Source: Caldimonas manganoxidans ATCC BAA-369 (lineage in GTDB: Bacteria; Pseudomonadota; Gammaproteobacteria; Burkholderiales; Burkholderiaceae_C). Taken from it: DNA of 64,000 bases. Positions 1 to 7,590 of the stretch are shown here, one piece after another. Positions within the stretch are counted from its first letter, which is position 1; every line of letters begins with the position of its first letter. Where the stretch lies: contig NZ_KB905930.1 in NCBI RefSeq assembly GCF_000381125.1, positions 1-64,000 of the forward strand, given 5' to 3'. The translations under genes were made by a program, and so were the position numbers. The notes below the pieces were generated by a model. That model saw only the letters and a program-made list of their open reading frames with translations, did not search any database and had not been told where the DNA came from.

Positions 1-299
1 CGCGCGGGTCGAGCACCCGTTTCATGTGCTCAAGCGCCTGTGGGGCTTTGCCAAGGTGCGCTACCGAGGCCTGGCCAAGAACGCCAACCGCGCCTTCACG
101 GCGCTGGCGATGGTCAACCTGTACATGGCCGCACGGCGCGTGCCGGCATTGGTGCGCCCGTAATGGGCCCATCATGGCCCGGGCGGGCGCCGAAGGGCCC
201 GCCAGTAAGGCCCTCGAGGCCGTAGAACGCGCCAAAAACGCTCCGTTTCGCCCCGCGCAGGACAATCTCGCCGCGGCGCGGGGCTTGATCAGCGTTTCC
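1..299. mobile_element. Right end of an IS5-family insertion sequence (left part outside window)
   Basis: The window opens inside an insertion sequence. It holds the last ~54 codons of an IS5-family transposase, then ~135 bp of non-coding IS sequence. The boundary is placed at about 299 because the segment 284-299 (CTTGATCAGCGTTTCC) resembles IS5-family terminal inverted repeats known to me, and because beyond it a coding frame on the other strand resumes protein-like sequence. TTA at 300-302 could be the target duplication. The other IS end is off the window, so neither the terminal repeat nor the duplication can be confirmed. Confidence 0.55.
2..163 (+). CDS. IS5-family transposase, C-terminal fragment
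   Basis: This is the 3' end of a DDE transposase gene; the start is off the window. The visible 53 residues include VEHPFHVLKRLWGFAKVRYR and GLAKN, which match the conserved C-terminal segment of IS5-family transposases (last catalytic Glu in the VEHPF context, then the KVRYRGLAKN block). The stop codon is at 161-163. Its role is mobilisation of the element that appears to interrupt the T6SS-linked gene to its right. Whether the transposase is intact cannot be judged from this fragment. Confidence 0.8.
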   Translation, partial: ARVEHPFHVLKRLWGFAKVRYRGLAKNANRAFTALAMVNLYMAARRVPALVRP

Positions 300-913
300 T
301 TATATTCCTTAGCGCGTGTCAATCGGAGGTACTCAGGGTTCAACCTCCAGAAAATCGTCCCGCCGTGAGCCGCTGTGGATTGATAGACGTGGTCATAGCG
401 GCCGACCTCCTCCTGCTTGACGCTCACGGTGCCCGTGCTCTTGTCTCGAACCTTGATCCGCTTATAAAGGATCACGACCTTTGTCGACTCCTCGATGCCA
501 TAGATGTTGTGTGATGGATCCGTAAAGCGGATACCGTGCTTCACTTTGAAGTGGTTCTTGTAATTGGTCTTGATGTCGGCGCCGTCCCAGAACCAACCGC
601 CGTTCGACATGTCCGGTCCCCCGGCCAGTGCATTCTTGGCGGCGGCGACCGCACGTCGCATGCCGGTGTCCTTCTCGATTTCTTGATCGCTAGCCTTCAT
701 CAGCTTGGCGTAGCGCTTGTTCCCGTCGTTGACGACGAATGAAAAGGTTGGCTCACCTCGCGCAAAGCTCGCGATGTCCTTGTATCCGCGCGCGTCGCGC
801 TGTCGCACCAAGATGCTGGCCAGAGCCTGCAGCTCGGCTTCCACGTTGTCTGGCGATGCCTCGCCGTATGCCATTGCCGCCAGTTGGCGAGTTTCGTCGT
901 CGACCTTTGACAT
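300..913 (-). pseudogene. Putative T6SS-linked effector gene, apparently truncated by the IS5-family element
   Basis: The start ATG is at 913, one base after the PAAR gene's stop, so the two genes are transcriptionally and probably translationally coupled. About 204 residues precede the presumed IS junction near 299. From there the frame stays open through the IS to the window edge, so any product is a fusion to IS-encoded residues. The N-terminus (AMAYGEASPDNVEAELQALA, then VRQRDARGYKDIASFARGEP) and the middle (NGGWFWDGADI, FTDPSHNIYGIEES) suggest a soluble enzyme-like domain, loosely reminiscent of cell-wall hydrolases, but no family is recognised with confidence. Location directly behind PAAR suggests a cargo effector delivered on the spike. 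No downstream immunity gene is visible. An intact gene ending outside the window is the alternative. Confidence 0.5.
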
Positions 914-914
914 C

Positions 915-1469
915 TCAGTTCAGCCAAATGATCAGTTTGAGCTCGCAAACGCCCTGCACACTGGTAGTACATCCATCGCTGAAATCCTTGGCCTTCGCAT
1001 GCAACGCGCCGTTCGCGAACAGGTCATATCGGTAGCCCTTGCAGGGATATCCAAATTCATCAGCCAGGAAGAAGTGCTGCTCAATCACCTCATCCTGTTC
1101 ATCTTGCTTGTCCGGCTCTGCCTTGGCCCCAGGCTCCGGAGGAGACACGGAAGTGGCACTGCTGACTGCCCATGGGGCGGATGTGTCTCCGCCCCCGCTT
1201 GAGCCGACAGTGCTGATGCTTTGGCTCGCGATCAGCGTTGCCCCACAGGCGCATTTGTCGCCATGGCGAGCCGCCGGCTTGCCGTCGATCAGCATCGTGG
1301 GGTCACCGGTGACGATCGTGGTCACGCGGCCGTGGCCCTTGCGGGGGCAGGTCACTTTGTCCCCGACGCGTGCGATACGCCGTCCGTGGGTGTCGGTCGA
1401 TCCGGATGCTTCGACGACGGTGCCGCCGTGACTGGTCTTGTCGCCCAGAACAATGAACGGACGTGACAT
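915..1469 (-). CDS. PAAR-domain T6SS spike-tip protein with C-terminal extension
   Basis: PAAR proteins cap the VgrG spike of the T6SS and carry effectors. The start at 1469 is preferred over an upstream in-frame ATG (1532) because a GGGAG ribosome site lies 8 bases before it and the family begins at this point (MSRPFIVLGDKTSHGG). The 184-residue product has the PAAR repeat pattern in residues 1-85 (GDKTSHGG, VGDKVTCP, DGKPAARHGDKCACGA), a Ser/Pro/Glu-rich linker, and a ~55-residue C-terminal part (ADEFGYPCKGYRYDLFANG) resembling the transthyretin-like extensions found on some PAAR proteins. It lies 1 bp before the putative effector gene. Confidence 0.88.
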   Translation of the reverse strand: MSRPFIVLGDKTSHGGTVVEASGSTDTHGRRIARVGDKVTCPRKGHGRVTTIVTGDPTMLIDGKPAARHGDKCACGATLIASQSISTVGSSGGGDTSAPWAVSSATSVSPPEPGAKAEPDKQDEQDEVIEQHFFLADEFGYPCKGYRYDLFANGALHAKAKDFSDGCTTSVQGVCELKLIIWLN

Positions 1470-1536
1470 GTGCACTCCCTGCACTTGAAGATTTCTTTGT
1501 GGAACGAAGTCTAGCGATACAAACGTCTGCAACCTG

Positions 1537-2358
1537 TTACCGTTGGTGTCGTCGAGACAATTGGATGGAACGCAGCTCCACGTGCCCGTAGTCGCGCATC
1601 TGCCATCGTCCCCCCCAGGTCAGGCCCACCGATTCGGCGAGTTCGCCATACAGTCGATACCCTTCGAGGGCCCAGGGATCTTGTTCGGAGATCACGAGCG
1701 TCCCATCACGAAGAAACGCGCTGTCGGCGGCCAATCCGTGCTGGTGATAGCTTTCTCCCGGTCCGGCTTGCGTGACCTGAGGCCCCATGGCTTGCAACTC
1801 GGCTTGTCTTTGCGGGCTTCGGTATCCCTCGATGAGCACCATCTCATAGCCATATCGCTCCCGCATCAGTCGATAGACGAGCAGCAGCCGTTGACGGAAG
1901 TCCTCGTCCAGAAGCGACCAATCTCGGCTGGCGTGTGTGAGTCGAGGGCGGATGGCCTCGACCTCGGCCGTGGCGAATACCTCCGGTGGCAACGCCGGCG
2001 GCGGAACCAGCTTTTCGCCTTGTAGCAGCCAGGCGATCTGGGGGTTCCTGCTCGCGGTGTGGGGCACGCCGAGGTCCGCCACACGGCGGCCGTCGTGCAT
2101 CCACCATGCCAGCAAGGGCGGCACGATCAGGAGCGACAACATGCCCAGGATGCGCAGTCGGTGTCGGTACGAAAGCACAAGCTGCGTCGGCGCCTTCCAA
2201 GGCTTCTTCGGGCGCATGCGGCGGTGTCCACGTTGGGTTCGTCGCCAGTCGCGGCCGAGGCGGCGCACCCATGGGAGCGGATTGCTGCGCAGTTCCGGCA
2301 AGGCCCACCAGCTCAGCAGCAGGCTGCCAGTGATGACGAACAGGAGAATCCAGCCCAT
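1537..2358 (-). CDS. tagX: TagX-like M15-family peptidoglycan peptidase with two membrane segments
   Basis: This is a membrane-anchored zinc peptidase of the VanY/M15 type. With the start at 2358 (MGWILLFVITG) the product is 273 residues. Hydrophobic segments lie at about residues 2-19 and 70-87, and the catalytic domain fills the C-terminal ~110 residues: EGYRSPQRQ, the zinc motif SxHxxGxAxD (His205, Asp212) and GHVEL (His259). TagX of Acinetobacter is a T6SS-encoded L,D-endopeptidase of this domain type, needed for assembly of the apparatus through the cell wall. The location inside this T6SS locus makes the same role likely. A housekeeping carboxypeptidase or an effector is less likely because of the N-terminal anchors. 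Confidence 0.75.
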   Translation of the reverse strand: MGWILLFVITGSLLLSWWALPELRSNPLPWVRRLGRDWRRTQRGHRRMRPKKPWKAPTQLVLSYRHRLRILGMLSLLIVPPLLAWWMHDGRRVADLGVPHTASRNPQIAWLLQGEKLVPPPALPPEVFATAEVEAIRPRLTHASRDWSLLDEDFRQRLLLVYRLMRERYGYEMVLIEGYRSPQRQAELQAMGPQVTQAGPGESYHQHGLAADSAFLRDGTLVISEQDPWALEGYRLYGELAESVGLTWGGRWQMRDYGHVELRSIQLSRRHQR

Positions 2359-2474
2359 GGCGTTTTCACGATGTAACGAGGCTTTGCGAGCCCCCACAAA
2401 TCACACCGGTCTTTCTAGAATCGTGCGCGCGCGGTCCGGGACGGTCATGCCACGGATCGCCCAAGGGAGGATCC

Positions 2475-3308
2475 ATGCATAACCGTCGTTTGCCACCATC
2501 GGGGCACGAGCCTGTGCCCAGTCTCCTGGCGAGCCGCGACGCGGCCGTCGACGCCTCGCTCGAAGCTGCCGAGCAGGCAGAGGGCATCCTGGCGGTGGTC
2601 AGCCAAGGCCACGCGCCGGGCACATCACGTCGGATGCGGATTTGGCGCGTGCTGCCGATCGTGTCGATCGTGCTGGTCGGCGCGTTGACATGGTGGATAT
2701 GGCCCATGCAGGATCGCCGCGTACCTGCACTCGAGGCAGCACCTTGGTCCCAGCAGCGCGCGCCCCAGCAGCCAGCGGCCGCTGCGGTCTTGCCCGACCC
2801 GTTCGTTCGCACCACTGAGGCGGCCGTCACGAATCCGTCGGCGGCACGTATCGAGCTGGCCGAGGAAGTCTCCACCGTGCCCCAGCCCGAGGTCGAGCCG
2901 CAGGCCTCTGAGCGCGTGACGGTGGGGCAAGCGCCTTCGGCGCCATCCACCTCTCCTGAGAGTCGCCGCAAAGGATCGCGGGTCGCTCCCGTGTCTCGAG
3001 AGCCCGTGCGCCGCATGGCCACCCGCACCGTCGATCCCGATGTGGACGTCATTGAAGTGCTGATGTCACGCGCTGTGCCCGAATCGGTCGCCCCCCGCCA
3101 GGTGTCGTTGGGATCGGGTTCCGCGCCTGGGGGGGGCCACAGCGATGTCGTGCTCGTCCAGGCGGGAATTCCCACTGCGGAGCTGGTCCGGCGTTGTCTC
3201 ACCTTGGGCTGGCTGGAAGGGCAGTTGTGCCGCGCCCGAGTGTGCGCGGCGCGGCATGACGACGAGGCGGCCTGTCCACGCCAGGCCACTGCCTTGGGCG
3301 CTCCCTGA
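2475..3308 (+). CDS. Single-pass membrane protein of unknown function in the T6SS locus
   Basis: I do not recognise a family. The 277-residue product has a ~56-residue cytoplasmic N-terminus, one membrane helix at about 57-77 (VLPIVSIVLVGALTWWIW), then a long Pro/Ala/Glu-rich region of low complexity. A short C-terminal segment has four cysteines (RRCLTLGWLEGQLCRARVC and one later Cys), suggesting a small disulfide-stabilised periplasmic domain. The start follows GGAGG about 6 bases upstream. It is the only plus-strand gene among the minus-strand T6SS genes and ends 4 bp from the tssL stop, where tssM often sits. It is not TssM, being far too short and lacking the IcmF domains. Confidence 0.7.
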   Translation: MHNRRLPPSGHEPVPSLLASRDAAVDASLEAAEQAEGILAVVSQGHAPGTSRRMRIWRVLPIVSIVLVGALTWWIWPMQDRRVPALEAAPWSQQRAPQQPAAAAVLPDPFVRTTEAAVTNPSAARIELAEEVSTVPQPEVEPQASERVTVGQAPSAPSTSPESRRKGSRVAPVSREPVRRMATRTVDPDVDVIEVLMSRAVPESVAPRQVSLGSGSAPGGGHSDVVLVQAGIPTAELVRRCLTLGWLEGQLCRARVCAARHDDEAACPRQATALGAP

Positions 3309-3312
3309 ATCA

Positions 3313-4095
3313 TCACGGCAGTGTGATCGTCAGATGCGCGGCTTCGGGGGGAAGCTGAATGAGCTGTTGGTAGGCCGCGAGATCGGTATGGGTTGCCCGA
3401 TCGAGCAGGGTCCGAATCCCCATGAACGCCAGCAGTCCCAAGCAGACAAAGCCAGCTGCCAGCATCCACGGCGGAATCACGGTGTGCAGCACGTGTTGCA
3501 CGCGGTCCGGAGGCGCCCAATGCGGAGCGAAGCTTGCTTTGCGTCCTTTCATGTGGGTGATCTCGTCGGTCAAACGTGCCGTCAAGTAGCTCAGCTTCTC
3601 TTGCCCTTCGAGCAGGTATTTCCCCTGAAACCCGAGCAGCAGGCACAAATGAAAGACCTCGAGCGCGGCCAAACGAGCGCTGCCTTGCTGACGCAGTCGC
3701 TCGAGATGCACGAAGAAGTTCTCCCCGGCGAGTTGATCTCCGAAAAACTGCAACTGCAAGGGGTGGCGCTCCCAGTCCTCGCGGATCTTGAGGCCCGAGG
3801 TCAGGATCGTTTCATCCACCAGCGCGCAAAACGCGTACTTTGCGAGGTGAACGTCTTCGGCGCTGGCATCGAGCTGAATCGAGTGACGCTCGAACTCGGC
3901 GAGAAATTCCTTCAGCTTCTCCCGCAGAGTGGTGGCATCGGCCGGGCTATGTCGATTCTTCAGTAGAAAGACCAGGTAGAAGCCCTCGTAGAGCAGATCG
4001 ACGAGTTTGCCGGTTTGGACGGGCGCACCGGAGGGGGCCTCCGCCGGTGGCATCAGCTCGGTGTCTTCGAAAAGGGAGGGGGGTGAAGTGCTCAT
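3313..4095 (-). CDS. tssL: TssL, T6SS inner-membrane complex protein (DotU/IcmH family)
   Basis: TssL forms the inner-membrane complex of the T6SS with TssM and TssJ and contacts the baseplate. The 260-residue product has the DotU cytoplasmic domain (about 30-190; CALVDETILTSG, WERHPLQLQFFGDQLAGENF and VFHLCLLLGFQGKY are family-typical) and one C-terminal membrane helix at about 207-228. There is no OmpA-type peptidoglycan-binding extension, so anchoring to the wall must come from another protein. The ATG overlaps the tssK stop by 4 bases (ATGA), which indicates translational coupling. Confidence 0.96.
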   Translation of the reverse strand: MSTSPPSLFEDTELMPPAEAPSGAPVQTGKLVDLLYEGFYLVFLLKNRHSPADATTLREKLKEFLAEFERHSIQLDASAEDVHLAKYAFCALVDETILTSGLKIREDWERHPLQLQFFGDQLAGENFFVHLERLRQQGSARLAALEVFHLCLLLGFQGKYLLEGQEKLSYLTARLTDEITHMKGRKASFAPHWAPPDRVQHVLHTVIPPWMLAAGFVCLGLLAFMGIRTLLDRATHTDLAAYQQLIQLPPEAAHLTITLP

Positions 4096-5444
4096 GGATT
4101 CACGGCGATCAGTTCGAGACGCAGATCAGGCCAGCCCTGCGGGGTGTACAGAGCGATCGCTTGTGCTTGCAGCATGCGCTCGTAAAGAGGGCCACGTGGC
4201 TCCAGCGAAAAGTAGTGCATGCCCGGTCGAATCGGCACAGCGGCAGGGACCTGCTGAGCATGGATGAGCCGCACGCCTGGCATGGCTGACAGCACGAGTT
4301 TTTCCACATCGTCCGGCGCGCCGATCTTCAAGCGCAAGGGCGCGGTCTCGATGAGCTCCGAGCCGGGCAGTGCGGCCGACAAGCCCAGGAAGAAGGCCGT
4401 GGAGGCTTGGATTTGCTCGCTGTCGAGGCGACCGATGTGGAATGAAGGCTTGCTCTCGTGCAACGCGATGGCGAAGTATCGTGTGGAGATGACGGCTTCT
4501 AGCATTTCCCGCACGATGTGATCGATGCGAGCAAAGCAAGTGCCCGGGTCCTGGTGGTCATAGGCGGGCAAGTCCGACAACGTGAACGACTTGGAGAACG
4601 TCAAGAGCGAGCCGGCCAATTGGAGCAAGGCCTGATACAGGCGCTCGGGATGCAAACCGGGGTGGCGCGCCAAATGGGTCAAGGACGCGTGGGCTGCGTT
4701 GACGGTGTGAAGCAGCCAGAATGAAGCCACGTCGCCGGATCTGAATTCGATGATGTTTTTCGACGGCTCTCGGTGCAGGCCGATCAGCGCATCGGCCTTG
4801 GCTTGCAGCGCATCGAGCAGCCGGCGGAGCATCGACTGCAACGCCGGGGTGGAGTCGATGGCCACCGAAGGCGGAATGAAGCGACGGTCCACTTCGAATC
4901 CACCGTTGCCTTTGCGCCGCAAGCGCAGCACCGGAAAACTGACGGTGTCTTCTCGCGCATCGTGGCTGGCACGTAAGCGCGCCGCTTTACGCAGGACCAC
5001 GACTTCGGCCGGGACCGCGTCGGTGAACCAGTCGCTGGCTTGCACGTGTGCGTCTTGTCGAAACCGCAACTCGACGCCTTCGTTCTCGTCGAGACGGCTA
5101 TGGTTGTTGCCCATTCGACGCATCGGGGCGACGCACAAATGAAACGTGAATTCGGACTGCTGTAGGTCGAGCTCGGTCAAAGACAAGGAAGGAGGCAGCA
5201 GGTCATCTCCTGGTGCGTCGTAGAGATCGCCATCTGGCAACACGGCTTGAATCTCCAACAGTTGCAGCAGGCCGTTTTGCAAAGCGTCTTCGTCGACGCG
5301 AAGGTGCCTCACCCCCCAGGCGTATGGATGCAGGATGCGCGCCATTTGAGCAAGCCGCCACTCGTGATAGGCGTCTTGCCGTTGGAAATGCTGAGGTCTC
5401 AGGAAGAGACCTTCACCCCATAGGATCTTGGAAGATGGAATCAC
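4092..5444 (-). CDS. tssK: TssK, T6SS baseplate adaptor
   Basis: TssK is the trimeric baseplate protein that links the tail to the TssJLM membrane complex. The product starts at GTG 5444 (VIPSSKILWGEGLFLRPQHF), giving 450 residues, the usual family length. A longer frame reaching 5603 would run over the end of tssJ and lacks family similarity there. Family signatures are the N-terminal WGEGLFLRPQHFQRQD shoulder segment, FTFHLCVAPMR, and the C-terminal HYFSLEPRGPLYERMLQAQA. The start lies 25 bp after the tssJ stop with only a weak ribosome site, so the gene probably depends on coupling within tssJ-tssK-tssL. Confidence 0.93.
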   Translation of the reverse strand: MIPSSKILWGEGLFLRPQHFQRQDAYHEWRLAQMARILHPYAWGVRHLRVDEDALQNGLLQLLEIQAVLPDGDLYDAPGDDLLPPSLSLTELDLQQSEFTFHLCVAPMRRMGNNHSRLDENEGVELRFRQDAHVQASDWFTDAVPAEVVVLRKAARLRASHDAREDTVSFPVLRLRRKGNGGFEVDRRFIPPSVAIDSTPALQSMLRRLLDALQAKADALIGLHREPSKNIIEFRSGDVASFWLLHTVNAAHASLTHLARHPGLHPERLYQALLQLAGSLLTFSKSFTLSDLPAYDHQDPGTCFARIDHIVREMLEAVISTRYFAIALHESKPSFHIGRLDSEQIQASTAFFLGLSAALPGSELIETAPLRLKIGAPDDVEKLVLSAMPGVRLIHAQQVPAAVPIRPGMHYFSLEPRGPLYERMLQAQAIALYTPQGWPDLRLELIAVNP

Positions 5445-5469
5445 GTTGTCAGGTCCGTGTTGCAAGTCC

Positions 5470-6102
5470 TCATCCGCGCTGACAGCCCGCCGGCGCAGAA
5501 GGAACGGGGTTTGCAGACGAGGTCGTCGATCGGCCGATGGCCACGCTGAGGCTGCAGGCGTGTAGACCAAGCGACAGGCCCGTTTTCGCCGCGTCCTTCG
5601 CATCGAAAGTCAGTCGCCAGCTCTGCGCAGCAGGGTGATGGAATAAAGCCACGATGCCCAGGTGAGTAGCCTCGGCAGGAAGAACTTCGTGCCATTCACG
5701 GTGTTGCCCTGGCAGCATCTGAATTTCGCGCACCTCGATCAGCTCGTCGCCGAGCAGCTCGCGTTCACGGGCAGGCGAGGTGAACGCGTCCTGCGGTGCC
5801 GACTCGAATGCCTGGATTCCTTTGAGCTTGTAGACGCGCATCACCAGCGACAGGGATCGGCCTTGGTCGTCGACGTTGAGCGATTCGCTGGCCTGCATTC
5901 GCACCGCAATGCGCGCAGGTTGAGCGTTTGGTGGAGGGGATTCTTGCGGGGCCAAGCCGATCAGGCGCAGCGCCCCACTCGTGAGGGCGCTGGCCGCATC
6001 GACTGCCTTGCCGGCGCTCGCGCAACCGACGACACCTGCCAGCGCCACGACAGACAGAACACGGGCGAGCAAAGCAAGTGCCGGCGGTGCGCGATGCCAC
6101 AT
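5470..6102 (-). CDS. tssJ: TssJ, T6SS outer-membrane lipoprotein
   Basis: TssJ anchors the T6SS membrane complex to the outer membrane by binding the periplasmic tip of TssM. The start at 6102 (MWHRAPPALA) has GGGAAG about 7 bases upstream and yields a lipoprotein signal with Cys27 in VVGC, so the longer frame to 6180 is unlikely. The 210-residue product contains the VasD/TssJ beta-sandwich pattern (ARIAVRMQASESLNVDDQGR, LVMRVYKLKGIQAFESA, ERELLGDELIEVREIQMLPG). It is first in the tssJ-tssK-tssL operon, divergent from the tssB operon across 281 bp that must hold both promoters. Confidence 0.92.
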   Translation of the reverse strand: MWHRAPPALALLARVLSVVALAGVVGCASAGKAVDAASALTSGALRLIGLAPQESPPPNAQPARIAVRMQASESLNVDDQGRSLSLVMRVYKLKGIQAFESAPQDAFTSPARERELLGDELIEVREIQMLPGQHREWHEVLPAEATHLGIVALFHHPAAQSWRLTFDAKDAAKTGLSLGLHACSLSVAIGRSTTSSANPVPSAPAGCQRG

Positions 6103-6383
6103 GGCTTTCTTCCCTGAGACGATGCTTGTTGTGATGAAAAGCGGCCGTAGTCTAGGCAAGACGAGCGCGGATGCACTCACCTGTTCAGGGGGATATGGTG
6201 ACTTGCTGTATCAATAGGTAATTCTGTGTAACGAGCGCCTCGAAGCCCTAGCGTCGAGCCCACAAGCTGCGATTTAATCCGCAGCCATTCAAGCGACACG
6301 ATGAGAGTGCGGGGCCTGCATCCACTTGCAGGTGAAGCAACCGGTCGCAACGATCAGCAACAGCAGGTGAGGGGGTCTTCGGT
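6103..6383. promoter_or_regulatory. Divergent promoter region of the two T6SS operons
   Basis: This 281-bp gap separates tssJ (leftward) from the TPR lipoprotein gene (rightward). It is less GC-rich around 6190-6290 than its surroundings, as expected for promoters, and no open frame looks like a gene. I searched by eye for sigma-54 sites (TGGCAC with TTGC at correct spacing) and found none convincing. No strong sigma-70 pair is clear either. Confidence 0.45.
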
Positions 6384-7040
6384 ATGGACCTGATTGCATT
6401 CAAGGGGGCACTCAAGGGGGCGCTTTGGCGCATCGGGGCGGTCTTGGTGGTTCCAGGCTTGACGGCCTGTGCCAGCGTGTCACGGACCGAAGACAAGTTG
6501 CCCCAAGTGGATCTTCAGCAGGCGCTGGCTCAGGCCCGGACTGCACAGGAAGCCGGCGATTGGGCCAAGGCGAGCGATTTGCTGCTGCAAGCGGCGCGCG
6601 CCCACCCGGGAGCCAAGGAGCCCTGGCTTCAGCAGGCCCAGATGCATTTGGAGGCCAAGCGCTATGGCCAGGCCATGGTCGCTGCGCAGGAAGTCCTGCA
6701 GCGCGATGTGAATGACACCACGGCCCACAGCATCATGGCGGTGGCAGGTTTGCGAGCTTCGGCCTTGGCTTTGAGTCATTTGCGGCAGGGCAATGCGGTG
6801 CAGGGCAGCACCCGCGAGGAAGCTCAGACACTCACGCAGACGATCCGAGAGGCCATAGGCGAGACGGTGATCGTGGCGACCGAACCCGTCCAGACGCCGG
6901 CTGCGCGCCCTGCGGTGGTGACCCGCCGCCGGGAGGCTTCATCCATCTCGGCCTCCAGTCGGGCGGCGCGTCCGGCGGAGCCTGCCACGGCCCGACCGGC
7001 ATCCACCGGGTCGCGCAATCCATTCAGCGCTCTCCAGTGA
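6384..7040 (+). CDS. TPR-containing lipoprotein heading the tssB operon
   Basis: This is a 218-residue predicted lipoprotein: signal peptide with lipobox LTAC (Cys29), then two to three tetratricopeptide-like helices (about 45-125; AQARTAQEAGDWAKASDLLL, EPWLQQAQMHLEAKRYGQAM), and a disordered Arg/Ala/Pro-rich C-terminus. The helix pairs suggest a protein-protein scaffold on the periplasmic face of a membrane. It starts after GAGGGGG and ends 30 bp before tssB. Genes of this kind head tssB operons in several Burkholderiales T6SS loci, but I know of no firm function. Confidence 0.82.
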   Translation: MDLIAFKGALKGALWRIGAVLVVPGLTACASVSRTEDKLPQVDLQQALAQARTAQEAGDWAKASDLLLQAARAHPGAKEPWLQQAQMHLEAKRYGQAMVAAQEVLQRDVNDTTAHSIMAVAGLRASALALSHLRQGNAVQGSTREEAQTLTQTIREAIGETVIVATEPVQTPAARPAVVTRRREASSISASSRAARPAEPATARPASTGSRNPFSALQ

Positions 7041-7070
7041 GCGTCTTTCATCCTCTTCGCAGGGAGTCCC

Positions 7071-7586
7071 ATGGCCAAGAAAGACAGTGTGCAAAAGCGT
7101 CTCGAGAAGGTGCGTCCGCCTCGGGTGCAGTTGACCTACGACGTCGAGATCGGCGATGCCATCGAGCAGAAGGAGTTGCCGTTCGTGGTGGGTGTGCTGG
7201 GTGATTTCATCGGAAAACCTTCCGACCAGACGCCTCCGCCTCGGCTGAAGGATCGCAAGTTCGTCAACATCGATCTCGACAACTTCGATGCCGTCATGGC
7301 AGGCATGGCCCCGAGAGCGTCGTTTCGGGTGCGTAATGTCTTGAGCGAGGAGGGTGGGGAGTTCGCCGTCAACCTGGAGTTCAAGCAGATCGACGACTTC
7401 CGTCCGGAATCCGTGGTGCAGCAAGTGGAACCGCTGCGTCGTCTGCTCGAGGTGCGGACCCGGCTGGCCGATCTGCGTAACAAGCTGGCAGGCAACGAGA
7501 AGCTGGAGGATTTGCTCGACGAAGTGTTGCGCAACACCGAGCAGCTCGAGCGCTTGGGCCAAGAAACCCAGACCACGAAGGAGTGA
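7071..7586 (+). CDS. tssB: TssB, small subunit of the T6SS contractile sheath
   Basis: TssB (ImpB/VipA) pairs with TssC to form the contractile sheath around the Hcp tube; contraction drives the spike and ClpV recycles it. The 171-residue product is the usual length and carries LPFVVGVLGDFIGKP, LKDRKFVNIDLDNFDAVMAG and the C-terminal helix LRRLLEVRTRLADLRNKLAG. GGGAG lies 6 bases before the ATG. tssC follows after 4 bp. Confidence 0.97.
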   Translation: MAKKDSVQKRLEKVRPPRVQLTYDVEIGDAIEQKELPFVVGVLGDFIGKPSDQTPPPRLKDRKFVNIDLDNFDAVMAGMAPRASFRVRNVLSEEGGEFAVNLEFKQIDDFRPESVVQQVEPLRRLLEVRTRLADLRNKLAGNEKLEDLLDEVLRNTEQLERLGQETQTTKE

Positions 7587-7590
7587 CGTG

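Noticed and set aside
2475-3308. Candidate tssM (IcmF) fragment
   Set aside because: The protein is 277 residues with one membrane helix and no IcmF or P-loop motif; TssM is over 1000 residues.
4126-4539. Short frames on either strand inside tssK
   Set aside because: They fall within a family-complete tssK and have no ribosome sites.
6103-6383. Sigma-54 promoter between the T6SS operons
   Set aside because: Some T6SS loci use sigma-54, but no TGGCAC-N5-TTGC element at correct spacing was found; a TGGTGACTTGC stretch has the wrong spacing.
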